Below are positions 47,487 to 56,739 of a stretch of DNA of 64,000 bases, one piece after another; position 1 is the stretch's first letter, and each line of letters starts with the position of its first letter. Below the pieces are notes generated by a model, which saw nothing but the letters and a program-made list of their open reading frames with translations, did not search any database and had not been told where the DNA came from. The translations under genes and the position numbers were made by a program. Origin of the DNA: Wocania ichthyoenteri Th78 (GTDB taxonomy: Bacteria; Bacteroidota; Bacteroidia; Flavobacteriales; Flavobacteriaceae); assembly GCF_000789235.1 (NCBI RefSeq), contig NZ_KN525716.1:2400100-2464099 (forward strand), written 5' to 3'.

Positions 47487-48218
47487 CTATTGATTAAGTA
47501 AGAAAGAGGATTTTTTGTCTAAAAACAAATAGGTTGATTTATGTTTTTGTAATATTGACGCAGGCACTTTTGGAGTGACTTGACCATTAACTACTTTATC
47601 TATTGCATTTCCTTTTCTTTTATCAGGAACACTGCAGATAATGTGTTGGGACTGCATGATGCGATTTATTGACATACTGATAGCCTTTTTCGGAACCTCT
47701 TCTAAATTTTTAAACCACCCTTCACCTAACTGTTGAATTCTACAATCAAAATCTAATACGACTTCTAAATATGAGTCCTTAATATCAAAATCAGCGGGAG
47801 GGTCGTTAAAGGCTAAATGAGCGTTCTCTCCTATTCCAACAAAAGCAACATCTATAGGATGCAGAATAATTAAATTGTGGAGCCTCAAGCATTCATTTTT
47901 AACATTATTTTCTCCGTTTACATAATGAAATGCAAAAGGCTTAACGATATTCGCAAATCTTTCTTTAAGATATTTTCTAAAAGAAGCTGGATGAGTTTCT
48001 GGCAAATCAATATATTCATCTAAATGAAAACAAGTTACAACAGACCAATCTATATCTTCTTGCACTAAGGCTTTAAGCATCTCAAATTGAGAAGCACCAG
48101 TAGCAATAATAATATTTGCCTTACCGTTTTTTGATATTGCCTGCTTTATTAAGTTTGCTCCTTGTTTGGCTGCTGCTTTTCCTAGGTCAAATTTGTTATT
48201 TAAAATCGTTCTTTTCAT
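47487..48218 (-). CDS. nagB: NagB-type glucosamine-6-phosphate deaminase
   Basis: 243 residues, NagB/RpiA fold, with FHLDEYIDLP near residue 60 and FVGIGENAHLAFNDPP near 126, where the family usually has GxNGHIAFNEP. It deaminates glucosamine-6-phosphate to fructose-6-phosphate and ammonia. The catalytic Asp is present and His is kept. It lies 1 base before the Nramp-like gene. A second NagB, fused to PIG-L, is at 54029. Confidence 0.92.
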   Translation of the reverse strand: MKRTILNNKFDLGKAAAKQGANLIKQAISKNGKANIIIATGASQFEMLKALVQEDIDWSVVTCFHLDEYIDLPETHPASFRKYLKERFANIVKPFAFHYVNGENNVKNECLRLHNLIILHPIDVAFVGIGENAHLAFNDPPADFDIKDSYLEVVLDFDCRIQQLGEGWFKNLEEVPKKAISMSINRIMQSQHIICSVPDKRKGNAIDKVVNGQVTPKVPASILQKHKSTYLFLDKKSSFLLNQ

Positions 48219-48231
48219 TTTGATTTTTTTA

Positions 48232-48306
48232 CAAATATATTAAATATGTTTCATATAATTTCATTTATTAATATTTATCTTATTTATTGTAATTATTTAT
48301 TGTAAT
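48232..48306 (-). promoter_or_regulatory. -7 box of nagB and 13-base tandem repeat upstream
   Basis: The minus strand reads TATATTTG at 48239-48232, an exact TAnnTTTG box 13 bases before the nagB ATG. No -33 TTG is seen at the expected place. Further up, TATTTATTGTAAT occurs twice in tandem without a gap (48281-48293 and 48294-48306), a possible regulator site. TTTCAT sequences occur between. Confidence 0.5.
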
Positions 48307-48454
48307 AATCTTATTTTTCATTATTTTTTATAATATTTATAAAATGATTTTTGATTTCAAAAAAGGTATAAATAAAATATTTGATTAGGCAAATTTTGAT
48401 AATGATGAAGTGGTTGAAAATAATTAATATTTATTAAAAATGAATAAAGAAAGT

Positions 48455-48780
48455 AGTATAGTAAAATATAAGGAAATTGAGTTTTTTAGACATCATCTTG
48501 AAATTATCCGTAGCTCATTGTTTTGGTGCTATCCATGGCCAAGTTATATGTTTCATAACCAAGGTGTTAGCACTTTTTATACACCGGTCTACAAAGTGTT
48601 TTAAGTCATCTTCGGGTTTAAAGAGATATAAAGTAAATCCATAATGTCCACTAGAAGAGATGATTTGCAAATCATCGAGTATTTTCTTGAACTCTGAAGA
48701 CTTATATCCGTAAAAATTCCCTTTTTCACTATCAAACGCTGTTTCTTTAATTCTAAAAACTAAAGCTTCATGAAATACTA
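48455..48780 (-). pseudogene. Relic of a sugar phosphate isomerase/epimerase
   Basis: The minus strand encodes SEFKKILDDLQIISSSGHYGF, FKPEDDLKHFVDRCIKSANTL and HITWPWIAPKQ-stop-ATDNFKMMSKKLN (given here in pieces). The text continues past the TGA, which stands where relatives have an Arg codon (WPWLAPEQRTxDNFK). It lacks the start and most of the C-terminal half. Upstream it abuts the 3' end of the DUF4861 gene. It is clearly broken by deletion and point mutation, unlike the two intact family members at 38649 and 42020. The rest of 48307-48454 is AT-rich. Confidence 0.85.
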
Positions 48781-49953
48781 TTAATTTGATGAAACTTTTA
48801 ATGGATTATTTATACGCGCATGAAATTGATTTAAGTAATTCTCCCATTTTTGTATAGTATTAAATTGTCCACTTTCTTTCCAGCTATAACCTGCGTAATA
48901 TGTTACCGTATTATTCTTAACTTTAAGATTTGCGTATGCACTACTTAAGTCTTTAGTTTCAACATCATATTTTTCAAAACCGATAAAAGATTTTTTGGTA
49001 GTGACTATAGCTGTTCCTAGTTCTGAATCGCCATGGGGTTGCCAATAGCTCACCCATCCTTTTTTGTTATTTCCTGTAATAATACCATCTTTTTCGTGTA
49101 AGGTTAGGCCTGCATAAATATTGTTGACCCCTTCTAAAGAAATGATGAATTCTGAAAGATTATTCCCTAAATCTAAATTTATTATTTTAGATTCTTTAAT
49201 AGTGTTTCCCGCAGCATCCCAGTCGGCATATTCTAAATAGAAACTGGTTCTAATAGGGCCGTTAGTAATAGTGCGCCATTTAGTATAGTTTTTAGAATAA
49301 TAATAAGTTGAACAAATTTTTACTGCAATACCACCAACACCACGACTAGCACCAACGTGAAAATTGTCAAGACCTTCTCCAGTGTCTTTATGGTAGGTAC
49401 CAGTTCCTTCTTTGGCTTTTTTATACCATTTATTAATAACGGGGTATTCAACTCTTTTTAACCAAGCATCTATGCCACTTGATAACGTACCGCTAGGGTT
49501 CCCGTCTTCAATCATTTTTTGTGCTGCAGGACCATATACACGGAAGGCTACTTTGTTATTTTCCCAAGCGTAGTCATCAATACGTTCTGGTACAAAGCGG
49601 GAAAAACAAAATGTTGGAGCTTTTGGTTTTTCATCTTCAGTAATTAAAACTATTTCATAAGTTTTTTCAGAATTGGCAGCTAATTGTGGTTGAAATAAAA
49701 TATCATCCATATTACCATCGCCATCATTATCTACAGTTTGAGTAAGCTGTAGCTTTTTAGTTTTAGTATCAAGAATCCCAATTTTAGTAACATCTTCTAC
49801 GTTTAAAAACACCTTTGTTAATACTACTGTTTCGAAAGTTCTTTCTAAGTCTATTATATTTTTTACAGTAATATATTTTGCGTTATTGTTTTGTGAACAA
49901 GAAGATAATAAAATTGTTATTATAAATAATTGCATTAATTTTTTAGTAGTCAT
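48781..49953 (-). CDS. DUF4861 lipoprotein
   Basis: 390 residues with a lipoprotein signal (LLSSC, about C19). It matches the DUF4861 family: TQTVDNDGDGNMDDILFQP, FSRFVPERIDDYAWENNKVAFRVYGPA and FHVGASRGVGGIAV (given here in pieces), then YYAGYSWKESGQF at the end. Members sit in PULs for uronate-containing glycans such as rhamnogalacturonan and ulvan, but their reaction is not well defined. It stands alone; the isomerase relic follows on the same strand. Confidence 0.85.
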   Translation of the reverse strand: MTTKKLMQLFIITILLSSCSQNNNAKYITVKNIIDLERTFETVVLTKVFLNVEDVTKIGILDTKTKKLQLTQTVDNDGDGNMDDILFQPQLAANSEKTYEIVLITEDEKPKAPTFCFSRFVPERIDDYAWENNKVAFRVYGPAAQKMIEDGNPSGTLSSGIDAWLKRVEYPVINKWYKKAKEGTGTYHKDTGEGLDNFHVGASRGVGGIAVKICSTYYYSKNYTKWRTITNGPIRTSFYLEYADWDAAGNTIKESKIINLDLGNNLSEFIISLEGVNNIYAGLTLHEKDGIITGNNKKGWVSYWQPHGDSELGTAIVTTKKSFIGFEKYDVETKDLSSAYANLKVKNNTVTYYAGYSWKESGQFNTIQKWENYLNQFHARINNPLKVSSN

Positions 49954-50655
49954 AATTATTATATTAAGTTTTTAATCTTCATTAAAAGGTTTACCACAAC
50001 CTTATACATTCAATAATTGTCACTAGCAGGGTTTTTAATGAATCAATTGAATTGCTGTTTACCATACAATAATGGATCTACTTTTCTTTTTAAATCAAAT
50101 AAGTTAATTAATGTAATTTATTTTACAAAGAGACGTATCGCTCCAGTTTAGGTTTTAGTCTGTCATTTCTTAAATAAAAAAATGTTTTAAATCTGAGGCG
50201 GAAATGTGGTAAAGCAGCTGCTTTATTTAATAGGTTTGTTCTGTATTTAGTAATTTCTTCTCTTGGACTAATTTTGATATTTTCATTTTTTTTATAAATA
50301 TACTATTTATATTTCAAAATCTTTCTATTATTTATTATTTTATTGTTTTTCATTATTATTAGTAGAATAATAACTTTTTTTATTTATTTTTGATGAAATA
50401 ATTAATCTTCTCCATATTTAATATAAAATAATAATGTGGAGTAAATTTTAATAAAAAATTGAACTTTACAACCTTTGCAATTAGTGATATTTAATGTTTC
50501 ATTTAAATGTTTATAATAACTAAGAAGCTATTTTTAAAAGAGGTTTCACTAGTGAGATAATTAGAAAAAAATCAAATAAGTAAAATCTTATAAAAATTTC
50601 AAAAAGCACATGTTTATTTTCAATTAAAGCTCAATAGAAAAACAGTTTACTATTA
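49954..50655. other. AT-rich gap with one weak coding relic
   Basis: The minus strand at 50123-50287 reads EITKYRTNLLNKAAALPHF and ends FFYLRNDRLKPKLERYVSL before a TAA. It has codon use like a gene but no start in frame, and I cannot name the family. The rest is AT-rich. TATTTTTG at 50385-50392 could be a -7 box for the nucleotidyltransferase operon, but lacks a -33 TTG. Confidence 0.35.
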
Positions 50656-51573
50656 ATGCAAAGGACAAAAGCAGAGAAACCAACACTTGTAATTTTAGCG
50701 GCTGGAATGGGAAGTCGGTATGGCGGATTGAAACAGATAGATTCGGTTACACCAGAAGGCAATACCATTATTGATTTTTCCATTTATGATGCGCTTCGTG
50801 CGGGATTTGGAAAATTCGTTTTTATAATACGACAAAGTTTTGAAAAGGAATTTAAGGAAATCTTCAATAAAAAACTGGAAGGAAAAGCTGAATTTGATTA
50901 TGTGTATCAAGAACTTGATAATGTTCCTTTAAAATACATCAACCAAGAGAGAACAAAACCTTGGGGTACAGGACATGCGCTTCTAATGGCGAAGGATGCT
51001 ATAAATGAAAATTTTGCAATTATCAATGCTGATGATTTTTATGGAGCTGAAGCTTTTGAAGTGATGGCTAAATCTTTATCACAAAAAAATAAAGAGTCTT
51101 TTGATTTTAATACCATGGCGTATTTGTTAAAGAATACGGTGTCGGATTATGGCTTTGTTTCAAGAGGAGAATGTCAAGTGAGTTTAGATGGGTACTTGAC
51201 GGAAGTCACGGAAAGAGCACATATTGAAAAGATTGATGGCAAGTTAATGTGTAAGGATGATAAAGCTGAGTTTATTCAAATAGATGAAAACACTGTTGTT
51301 TCTATGAATTTCTGGGGTTTTACTCCTAAATGTTTTGAGTTTGGAGGTCAATTGTTTGAAGAATTTTTAGAGTCTAACAAGGAAGATCCTAAGGCAGAGT
51401 TTTATATTACTTCTGTTGTAAATGAGATACTAAAATCTGGTATAGCCCGTGTAGAAGTCTTGAAATCTGATGCGAAATGGTTTGGGGTGACCTATAAAGA
51501 AGACAAAGCGATAGTTCTAAAAGCTATTGAAAATTTAAAAGAGGAGAAAATATATCCAAAAAATCTTTGGTAG
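50656..51573 (+). CDS. Sugar nucleotidyltransferase-family protein
   Basis: 305 residues. N-terminal signature VILAAGMGSRYGGLKQ (14-29) of the NTP-transferase fold, then NADDFYG with the metal-binding Asp pair, and WGTGHALLMA near residue 99. Such proteins activate hexose-1-phosphates or aminosugar-1-phosphates to UDP- or dTDP-sugars. The next gene, 1 base on, is a NahK-like kinase that makes the 1-phosphate, so the pair probably makes UDP-N-acetylhexosamine. A weak SD is typical for the phylum. Confidence 0.88.
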   Translation: MQRTKAEKPTLVILAAGMGSRYGGLKQIDSVTPEGNTIIDFSIYDALRAGFGKFVFIIRQSFEKEFKEIFNKKLEGKAEFDYVYQELDNVPLKYINQERTKPWGTGHALLMAKDAINENFAIINADDFYGAEAFEVMAKSLSQKNKESFDFNTMAYLLKNTVSDYGFVSRGECQVSLDGYLTEVTERAHIEKIDGKLMCKDDKAEFIQIDENTVVSMNFWGFTPKCFEFGGQLFEEFLESNKEDPKAEFYITSVVNEILKSGIARVEVLKSDAKWFGVTYKEDKAIVLKAIENLKEEKIYPKNLW

Positions 51574-51574
51574 T

Positions 51575-52660
51575 ATGTTAGAAGAACAATTAAAACAGGT
51601 ATTTAGTCAATTTAAGCATAATAATGAGTATGAGTCTTATAAAGAATTAGTGTCTGGACATATTAATAACACTTATTTAATTAAAACTACTGAGAAACCA
51701 TACTTTGTTTTGCAACGGATTAATCATGGCGTTTTTAAAGATGCTCAAGGGCTTATTATAAATAAATTTAATATAAGTCAACACATTCAAAAAAAACTAG
51801 CGCATTTACCAGAAAAAGAACTTAAACGTCGAGTGTTAACTTTTATAAAAACAAAAGATAGCAACAAGTATTACAAAGACAATGAAGGAAATTATTGGAA
51901 TATGATGCTTTTTATTGATGAAAGCATAACATTTGAAATCGTTATTAATGAGGAAGTTGCCTACGAAGGTGGAAAACTATCGGGGGGTTTTTTAAATTTA
52001 ACAAGCGATTTTGATGCATCAAAACTCATAGAGGTAATTCCGAAATTTCATGACATGTCTTTTCGCTATTCTCAATTTGAAGACGCACGTAGAGTTGCTT
52101 CAAATCAAAGGCTAAATCTAGCAAAAAACCAAATAAGATTTATTGAAGGTTCAAGGGCAGAAATGCATATTCTTCAAAGCTTAAAAGAATCTGGCGCCAT
52201 TAAAACGCGTGTTACACATAACGATACTAAAATATCAAATGCTTTGTTTGATTTAAATAATAAGGGGCTTTGTGTAATAGATACGGATACCGTAATGCCT
52301 GGTATTGTACATTACGATTTTGGCGACGCCATAAGGACTATTTGCAACACCGCTTCTGAAGATGAAAAAGACTTAAGTCTTGTAAATTTCAATCTCGATT
52401 ATTATAAAGCTTATACAAGAGGTTTTTTAGAAACCGTTGGAAGCTCATTATCTCCTATCGAGCTTAGATATTTGCCACTTGGAGCAAAATCTATAATATT
52501 TATTATGGGATTACGCTTTTTAACAGATTATTTAAATAGCGATATATATTATAAAATAAAATATCCGGAGCACAATTTAGATCGTGCTAAAAATCAATTT
52601 AAGTTAATCGAGAGCTTTTCTAAAAAAATAAAACAGTTAGATAAACAAGAAGTAAGTTAG
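51575..52660 (+). CDS. NahK-like N-acetylhexosamine 1-kinase (phosphotransferase family)
   Basis: 361 residues of the aminoglycoside phosphotransferase fold. GHINNTYLI near residue 28, catalytic THNDTKISNALFD and metal-binding VIDTDTVMPGIVHYDFGDA. NahK enzymes phosphorylate GlcNAc and GalNAc at C1. It starts one base after the nucleotidyltransferase stop and precedes an MFS sugar transporter by 15 bases, which fits a salvage pathway for free N-acetylhexosamines. Confidence 0.9.
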   Translation: MLEEQLKQVFSQFKHNNEYESYKELVSGHINNTYLIKTTEKPYFVLQRINHGVFKDAQGLIINKFNISQHIQKKLAHLPEKELKRRVLTFIKTKDSNKYYKDNEGNYWNMMLFIDESITFEIVINEEVAYEGGKLSGGFLNLTSDFDASKLIEVIPKFHDMSFRYSQFEDARRVASNQRLNLAKNQIRFIEGSRAEMHILQSLKESGAIKTRVTHNDTKISNALFDLNNKGLCVIDTDTVMPGIVHYDFGDAIRTICNTASEDEKDLSLVNFNLDYYKAYTRGFLETVGSSLSPIELRYLPLGAKSIIFIMGLRFLTDYLNSDIYYKIKYPEHNLDRAKNQFKLIESFSKKIKQLDKQEVS

Positions 52661-52675
52661 TAAAATTCAGAAATT

Positions 52676-53863
52676 ATGAATAACAATAAAGTTACAAACA
52701 ATCTTATCCCTATACTTATTATAGCAAGGTTATTTTTTATTTTCGGGTTTGTAACTTGGATTAATGGAGCTCTAATTCCATTTATGAAAACCATAAATGG
52801 GTTAACAGATGCTCAATCCTATTTTGTTGTATCAGCGTCCTATATTTCATTTGTTGTCATGGCGCTGCCAGCTTCTTATATTATTAATAAGATTGGGTTT
52901 AAAAAAGGCATGTCTGTAGGTTTAATTATAATGGCTATCGCAGTTTTGGTTTTTATACCTGCAGCAGATTCAAGGACTTACTGGGTATTTTTAACGGGCA
53001 TATTTATTCAAGGTATAGGAATGACCTTATTACAGACTGCAGCAAATCCATACATTACCATTTTAGGCCCTATAGAAAGTGGTGCAAAACGAATCGCTAC
53101 TATGGGAATTGCTAATAAAACAGCAGGAGCATTGGGGTCGTTAATTTTTGGAGCTATTTTACTGTCTGGAATAGATGAAGTTAAAGAGAAATTAGGAAGC
53201 GCAACGCTTGAAGAAAGAGATGTGCTTTTGGATACTATGGCGGATAGTGTTTTTGTACCATATATTATAATGGCAATAGTTTTAATGGTTCTAGGATTAC
53301 TAATTCTAAAGGCACCTTTGCCTCAGGCTGAAGTTGATGAAGTTAAAGAAACAAAAGATGGAACAATTTCAAAAACCAGTATCTTTCAATTCCCACATTT
53401 ATGGCTTGGAGTTTTGGCATTGTTTGTTTACGTTGGGGCTGAAGTGATTGCGGGAGATACCATTATAGCTTACGGGATCTCATTAGGTTTACCAGCAGCA
53501 GATGCCAAGTTCTTTATGACACTATCACTTTTAGCTATGGTTTGTACCTATGCTTTAGGTGTCATATTAATACCAAAATATATAAAACAAGAAACAGCCT
53601 TAAAAATAAGCGCCGCTTTGGGTATTATTTTTAGTCTATGCATTTTATCAACTACTGGTGGTTTTACTTCTGTAATGTTTGTAGCTGCCCTAGGTTTAGC
53701 AAATGCTTTAGTTTGGCCTGCTATTTGGTCGCTAACATTAATTGGCTTAGGTAAGTTTACTAAAACAGCATCTACGTTATTAATAATGTCAATTTCTGGC
53801 GGAGCCATAATACCTCATTTGTACGGAAGAATGGTAGATGCTAATAAAAAGAACTTATTATGA
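52676..53863 (+). CDS. MFS sugar transporter (FucP/NagP-like), C-terminus cut off by a frameshift
   Basis: 395 residues in this frame with about 11 membrane segments. The start FGFVTWINGALIPFMKTI and QTAANPYITILGP are typical of the FHS family, which includes FucP and the Bacteroidetes N-acetylglucosamine carrier NagP. The frame ends at NKKNLL-stop. Adding one A to the A5 run (53846-53850) reads through as NKKELIMNGIKEGGAIATAA and on to 53994, which restores the last membrane segment. It probably imports N-acetylhexosamine for the kinase upstream. Confidence 0.9.
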   Translation: MNNNKVTNNLIPILIIARLFFIFGFVTWINGALIPFMKTINGLTDAQSYFVVSASYISFVVMALPASYIINKIGFKKGMSVGLIIMAIAVLVFIPAADSRTYWVFLTGIFIQGIGMTLLQTAANPYITILGPIESGAKRIATMGIANKTAGALGSLIFGAILLSGIDEVKEKLGSATLEERDVLLDTMADSVFVPYIIMAIVLMVLGLLILKAPLPQAEVDEVKETKDGTISKTSIFQFPHLWLGVLALFVYVGAEVIAGDTIIAYGISLGLPAADAKFFMTLSLLAMVCTYALGVILIPKYIKQETALKISAALGIIFSLCILSTTGGFTSVMFVAALGLANALVWPAIWSLTLIGLGKFTKTASTLLIMSISGGAIIPHLYGRMVDANKKNLL

Positions 53864-53994
53864 ATGGAATAAAAGAGGGTGGTGCTATAGCTACTGCTGC
53901 TACAAGTAGCTATTGGATTTTAATTCCATGCTATGCTTTGATTTTATTTTTTGCGATTTGGGGGCATAAATATAAAAGCTGGACAAGGAAATAA
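53860..53994 (+). pseudogene. Shifted C-terminal fragment of the MFS transporter
   Basis: This 44-residue frame reads MNGIKEGGAIATAATSSYWI and ILIPCYALILFFAIWGHKYK, the usual last membrane segment of FHS-family carriers. It belongs to the frame above and is cut off by one missing base. Confidence 0.75.
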
Positions 53995-54028
53995 TTTGTT
54001 AAAACAATCAAGAAATAAAGACAAAACT

Positions 54029-55957
54029 ATGTTAAAGAGCAGTATAGATAGAGCGACTGGATTCGAGAAGCGATTTGAAAATATAGGTACCATCGTATAT
54101 GAAAACTCAATGACAGCTTCCAAAGTAGTCGCTAAAGAAATAGCAGACCTAATAAGAGTAAAACAAGCGCAAAAGCAACCTTGCATATTGGGTTTAGCTA
54201 CGGGGTCATCTCCAAAAGGATTGTATGCTGAATTGGTTCGTCTTCATAAAGACGAAGGTTTGAGTTTTAAAAACGTGATGTCATTCAATTTAGATGAGTA
54301 CTATCCAATGGAACCAGATTCTGTGAATAGTTATGTCCGTTTTATGAAAGAGCAATTATTCAATCATATTGATATATTGCCTGAAAATTATCATGTGCCA
54401 GATGGGTTATTACCTAAGGTAGACATATCAGATTATTGTGATGCCTACGAATCTAAAATAGAAGCTTTAGGAGGTATCGATTTACAAATCTTAGGAATTG
54501 GCGGAAACGGCCATATTGGATTTAACGAATCAGGGTCTTTACAAAACTCAAAAACACGTTTGGTAGCCCTAGATCATATTACAAGGGTGGCGGCTAGCGG
54601 AGATTTCTCAGGGTTAGACAACACACCTAGAACAGCCATTACATTAGGTGTAAAAAAGATAATGGAAGCTAGACGCGTAATTCTGATGGCTTGGGGAGAA
54701 GGAAAATCAAACATCATAAAAGCTTCAATAGAAGGACCAATAACAAATCAAGTACCAGCATCCTTTTTGCAAGAACACAATAATGCCACTTTTGTTTTAG
54801 ATAAGGAGTCTGCTTCAAAACTTACACGGATTAATACACCTTGGTTGGTAGAAAAAGTTAATTGGACAGGTAAGCTTATTAGAAAAGCTGTTTTAGGATT
54901 AGCACTCCATTTAAAGAAACCTATTTTAATGCTTACAGATGCCGATTATATAGAAAATGGTATGAGTGATTTACTTGCAGATTCAGGTCCAGCTTATGAC
55001 ATTAATATTAAAATATTCAACAAATTACAACATACTATTACAGGTTGGCCAGGGGGAAAACCCAATGCCGATGATAGTAAAAGACCAGAGAGAGCAGAAC
55101 CCGCTAAAAAACGTGTACTTATTTTTAGCCCACATCCAGATGATGATATCATAAGTATGGGAGGAACATTTAAACGATTACAAGAACAGGGACATGAAGT
55201 GCATGTTGGCTATCAAACCTCGGGAAATATAGCCGTAGCAGATGATGAAGTATTAAGGTTTGCTAGATTTGTATGTGATTATAATAATAAGTTTGGCATA
55301 AAGAGTTTTGAAGCAGAAAATATTTACGAGAAAGCTGTTGGGTTTTTGAAAAACAAAAAGTCTAGTGAGATTGATACTATGGAAGTTAGATATATAAAGG
55401 GGCTTATAAGAAGGGGGGAAGCACTAGCTACGTGCCATTTTGTAGGTGTTCCAGATGAACAAATCCATTTTATGGAGTTGCCTTTTTATGAAACAGGAAC
55501 CATTGAAAAAAAACCTTTAGGGGAAGAAGATATTCAAATAACTATGAATCTGATTGGAAAAATTAAACCACATCAGATATATGCAGCAGGTGATTTGGCA
55601 GATCCGCATGGTACGCATAAAGTGTGTCTAGATGCCATCTTCGCTGCCGTTAAAAAACTAAAATCTAAAAAGTTCATGAACGATTGTTGGGTTTGGCTGT
55701 ACAGAGGAGCATGGCAAGAATGGGGAATTGATGAGATTGAAATGGCAGTACCATTGGGGCCGGATCAAGTACTAGAAAAACGCAAAGGTATTTTTAAGCA
55801 CCAATCACAAAAAGACGGAGTCGTATTTCAAGGAGCCGATAGTAGAGAGTTCTGGCAACGAGCAGAAGACAGAAATAATGAAACCGCTGATTTGTATCAC
55901 GAATTAGGCTTACCTCATTATGCTGCAATGGAAGCTTTTGTAAGGTGGATATATTAG
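54029..55957 (+). CDS. nagB: NagB-PIG-L fusion: glucosamine-6-phosphate deaminase with LmbE/PIG-L deacetylase domain
   Basis: 642 residues from the ATG at 54029, chosen because an upstream frame adds only 26 residues unlike the family. The NagB domain (about 1-330) includes SFNLDEYYP and LGIGGNGHIGFNESG. The PIG-L domain (about 360-640) begins with the zinc motif FSPHPDDDI (H369, D371, D372) and has DPHGTHK. The fusion, known in Bacteroidetes, could deacetylate an N-acetylated amino sugar and deaminate glucosamine-6-phosphate. It follows the MFS gene by 34 bases. Confidence 0.93.
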   Translation: MLKSSIDRATGFEKRFENIGTIVYENSMTASKVVAKEIADLIRVKQAQKQPCILGLATGSSPKGLYAELVRLHKDEGLSFKNVMSFNLDEYYPMEPDSVNSYVRFMKEQLFNHIDILPENYHVPDGLLPKVDISDYCDAYESKIEALGGIDLQILGIGGNGHIGFNESGSLQNSKTRLVALDHITRVAASGDFSGLDNTPRTAITLGVKKIMEARRVILMAWGEGKSNIIKASIEGPITNQVPASFLQEHNNATFVLDKESASKLTRINTPWLVEKVNWTGKLIRKAVLGLALHLKKPILMLTDADYIENGMSDLLADSGPAYDINIKIFNKLQHTITGWPGGKPNADDSKRPERAEPAKKRVLIFSPHPDDDIISMGGTFKRLQEQGHEVHVGYQTSGNIAVADDEVLRFARFVCDYNNKFGIKSFEAENIYEKAVGFLKNKKSSEIDTMEVRYIKGLIRRGEALATCHFVGVPDEQIHFMELPFYETGTIEKKPLGEEDIQITMNLIGKIKPHQIYAAGDLADPHGTHKVCLDAIFAAVKKLKSKKFMNDCWVWLYRGAWQEWGIDEIEMAVPLGPDQVLEKRKGIFKHQSQKDGVVFQGADSREFWQRAEDRNNETADLYHELGLPHYAAMEAFVRWIY

Positions 55958-55989
55958 AATTTTTTTATGAGTTAGTTTGATATTAGTTG

Positions 55990-56067
55990 TTTGAGTTTAG
56001 TTTAGTCAGGACTACTTCTTGATGTTTTTTCAGAATTGTATACATCATGGTAGTCCGCTAACTCAAA
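55990..56067. repeat. Large imperfect inverted repeat after the NagB-PIG-L gene
   Basis: TTTGAGTT (55990-55997) pairs with AACTCAAA (56060-56067), and inside it GGACTAC pairs with GTAGTCC, with further pairing TTGATG/CATCA. The arms are about 30 bases with a loop near 56020-56040. It may terminate transcription or be a small mobile repeat. Confidence 0.55.
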
Positions 56068-56122
56068 TGTGTTTATTTATTTTAAAAATAGTTTCTTTTA
56101 CTTCGGATTTATAAAAAAGAAC

Positions 56123-56416
56123 ATGGATTTTAATGTTAACATATTATTTACTAAGCCTGATTATAAATGGGTTCAAAATGTGCCTATACAAACTATTGAT
56201 GTATATTATAAATTTATTAATTGGGTAGCAGGAGAATTCAATTTACACCTTCAAGAAGAGTCCTCAGGTTTAAAAGTATATTACCCTGGTGAGTGGTTTT
56301 GTATTAAAAACATTAAACAATTTGAAAGAAACGATAATATTGAGATTATCATAATGAGTAAATCCAAAAAAGTATGTGTAAAAAAAGGTATTCAATTAGT
56401 TTCTATTTATAATTAG
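56123..56416 (+). CDS. Small protein of unknown function
   Basis: 97 residues from the ATG at 56123, chosen because the upstream 18 codons overlap the inverted repeat and look non-coding. The text has PDYKWVQNVPIQTIDVYYKF and GLKVYYPGEWFCIKNIK, with mixed helices and strands and no signal. I recognise no family. It may be a real cytoplasmic protein; the reading frame keeps a coding-like amino-acid mix. Confidence 0.5.
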   Translation: MDFNVNILFTKPDYKWVQNVPIQTIDVYYKFINWVAGEFNLHLQEESSGLKVYYPGEWFCIKNIKQFERNDNIEIIIMSKSKKVCVKKGIQLVSIYN

Positions 56417-56739
56417 ATAATAAAAATTCACACATTAAACCCTTCAATTAATTTAAGCCAAAAACATGCAAACAGCATTATTCAGTCCACCAATATTATT
56501 GGTCTTAGAAATATTTGATATTATAAAATAAATGATATTAATGGCAGATTGCGGGTCTAAAAAAAAGGATTGGATAATAGCAGATCAAATAATAGTCATA
56601 ATAAAAGAATCCACCGGCATATTTTCGCAAGCTAATCAAAGAGGTTGCACTGTTGTGTCTTTTGTAAGAGCACTAATTGATAATCCAATTGAAAATTTAA
56701 ATTTACAATATAAATTTTAAGAACTAACAAAATCCCTAT
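56417..56739. other. Gap before the symporter operon with a palindrome and a short frame
   Basis: The palindrome ACCAATA-t-TATTGGT (56489-56503) is perfect and could be an operator for the operon at 56740. A frame at 56532-56720 (62 codons, + strand) is unsupported by any family that I know; it may be spurious. Confidence 0.4.
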
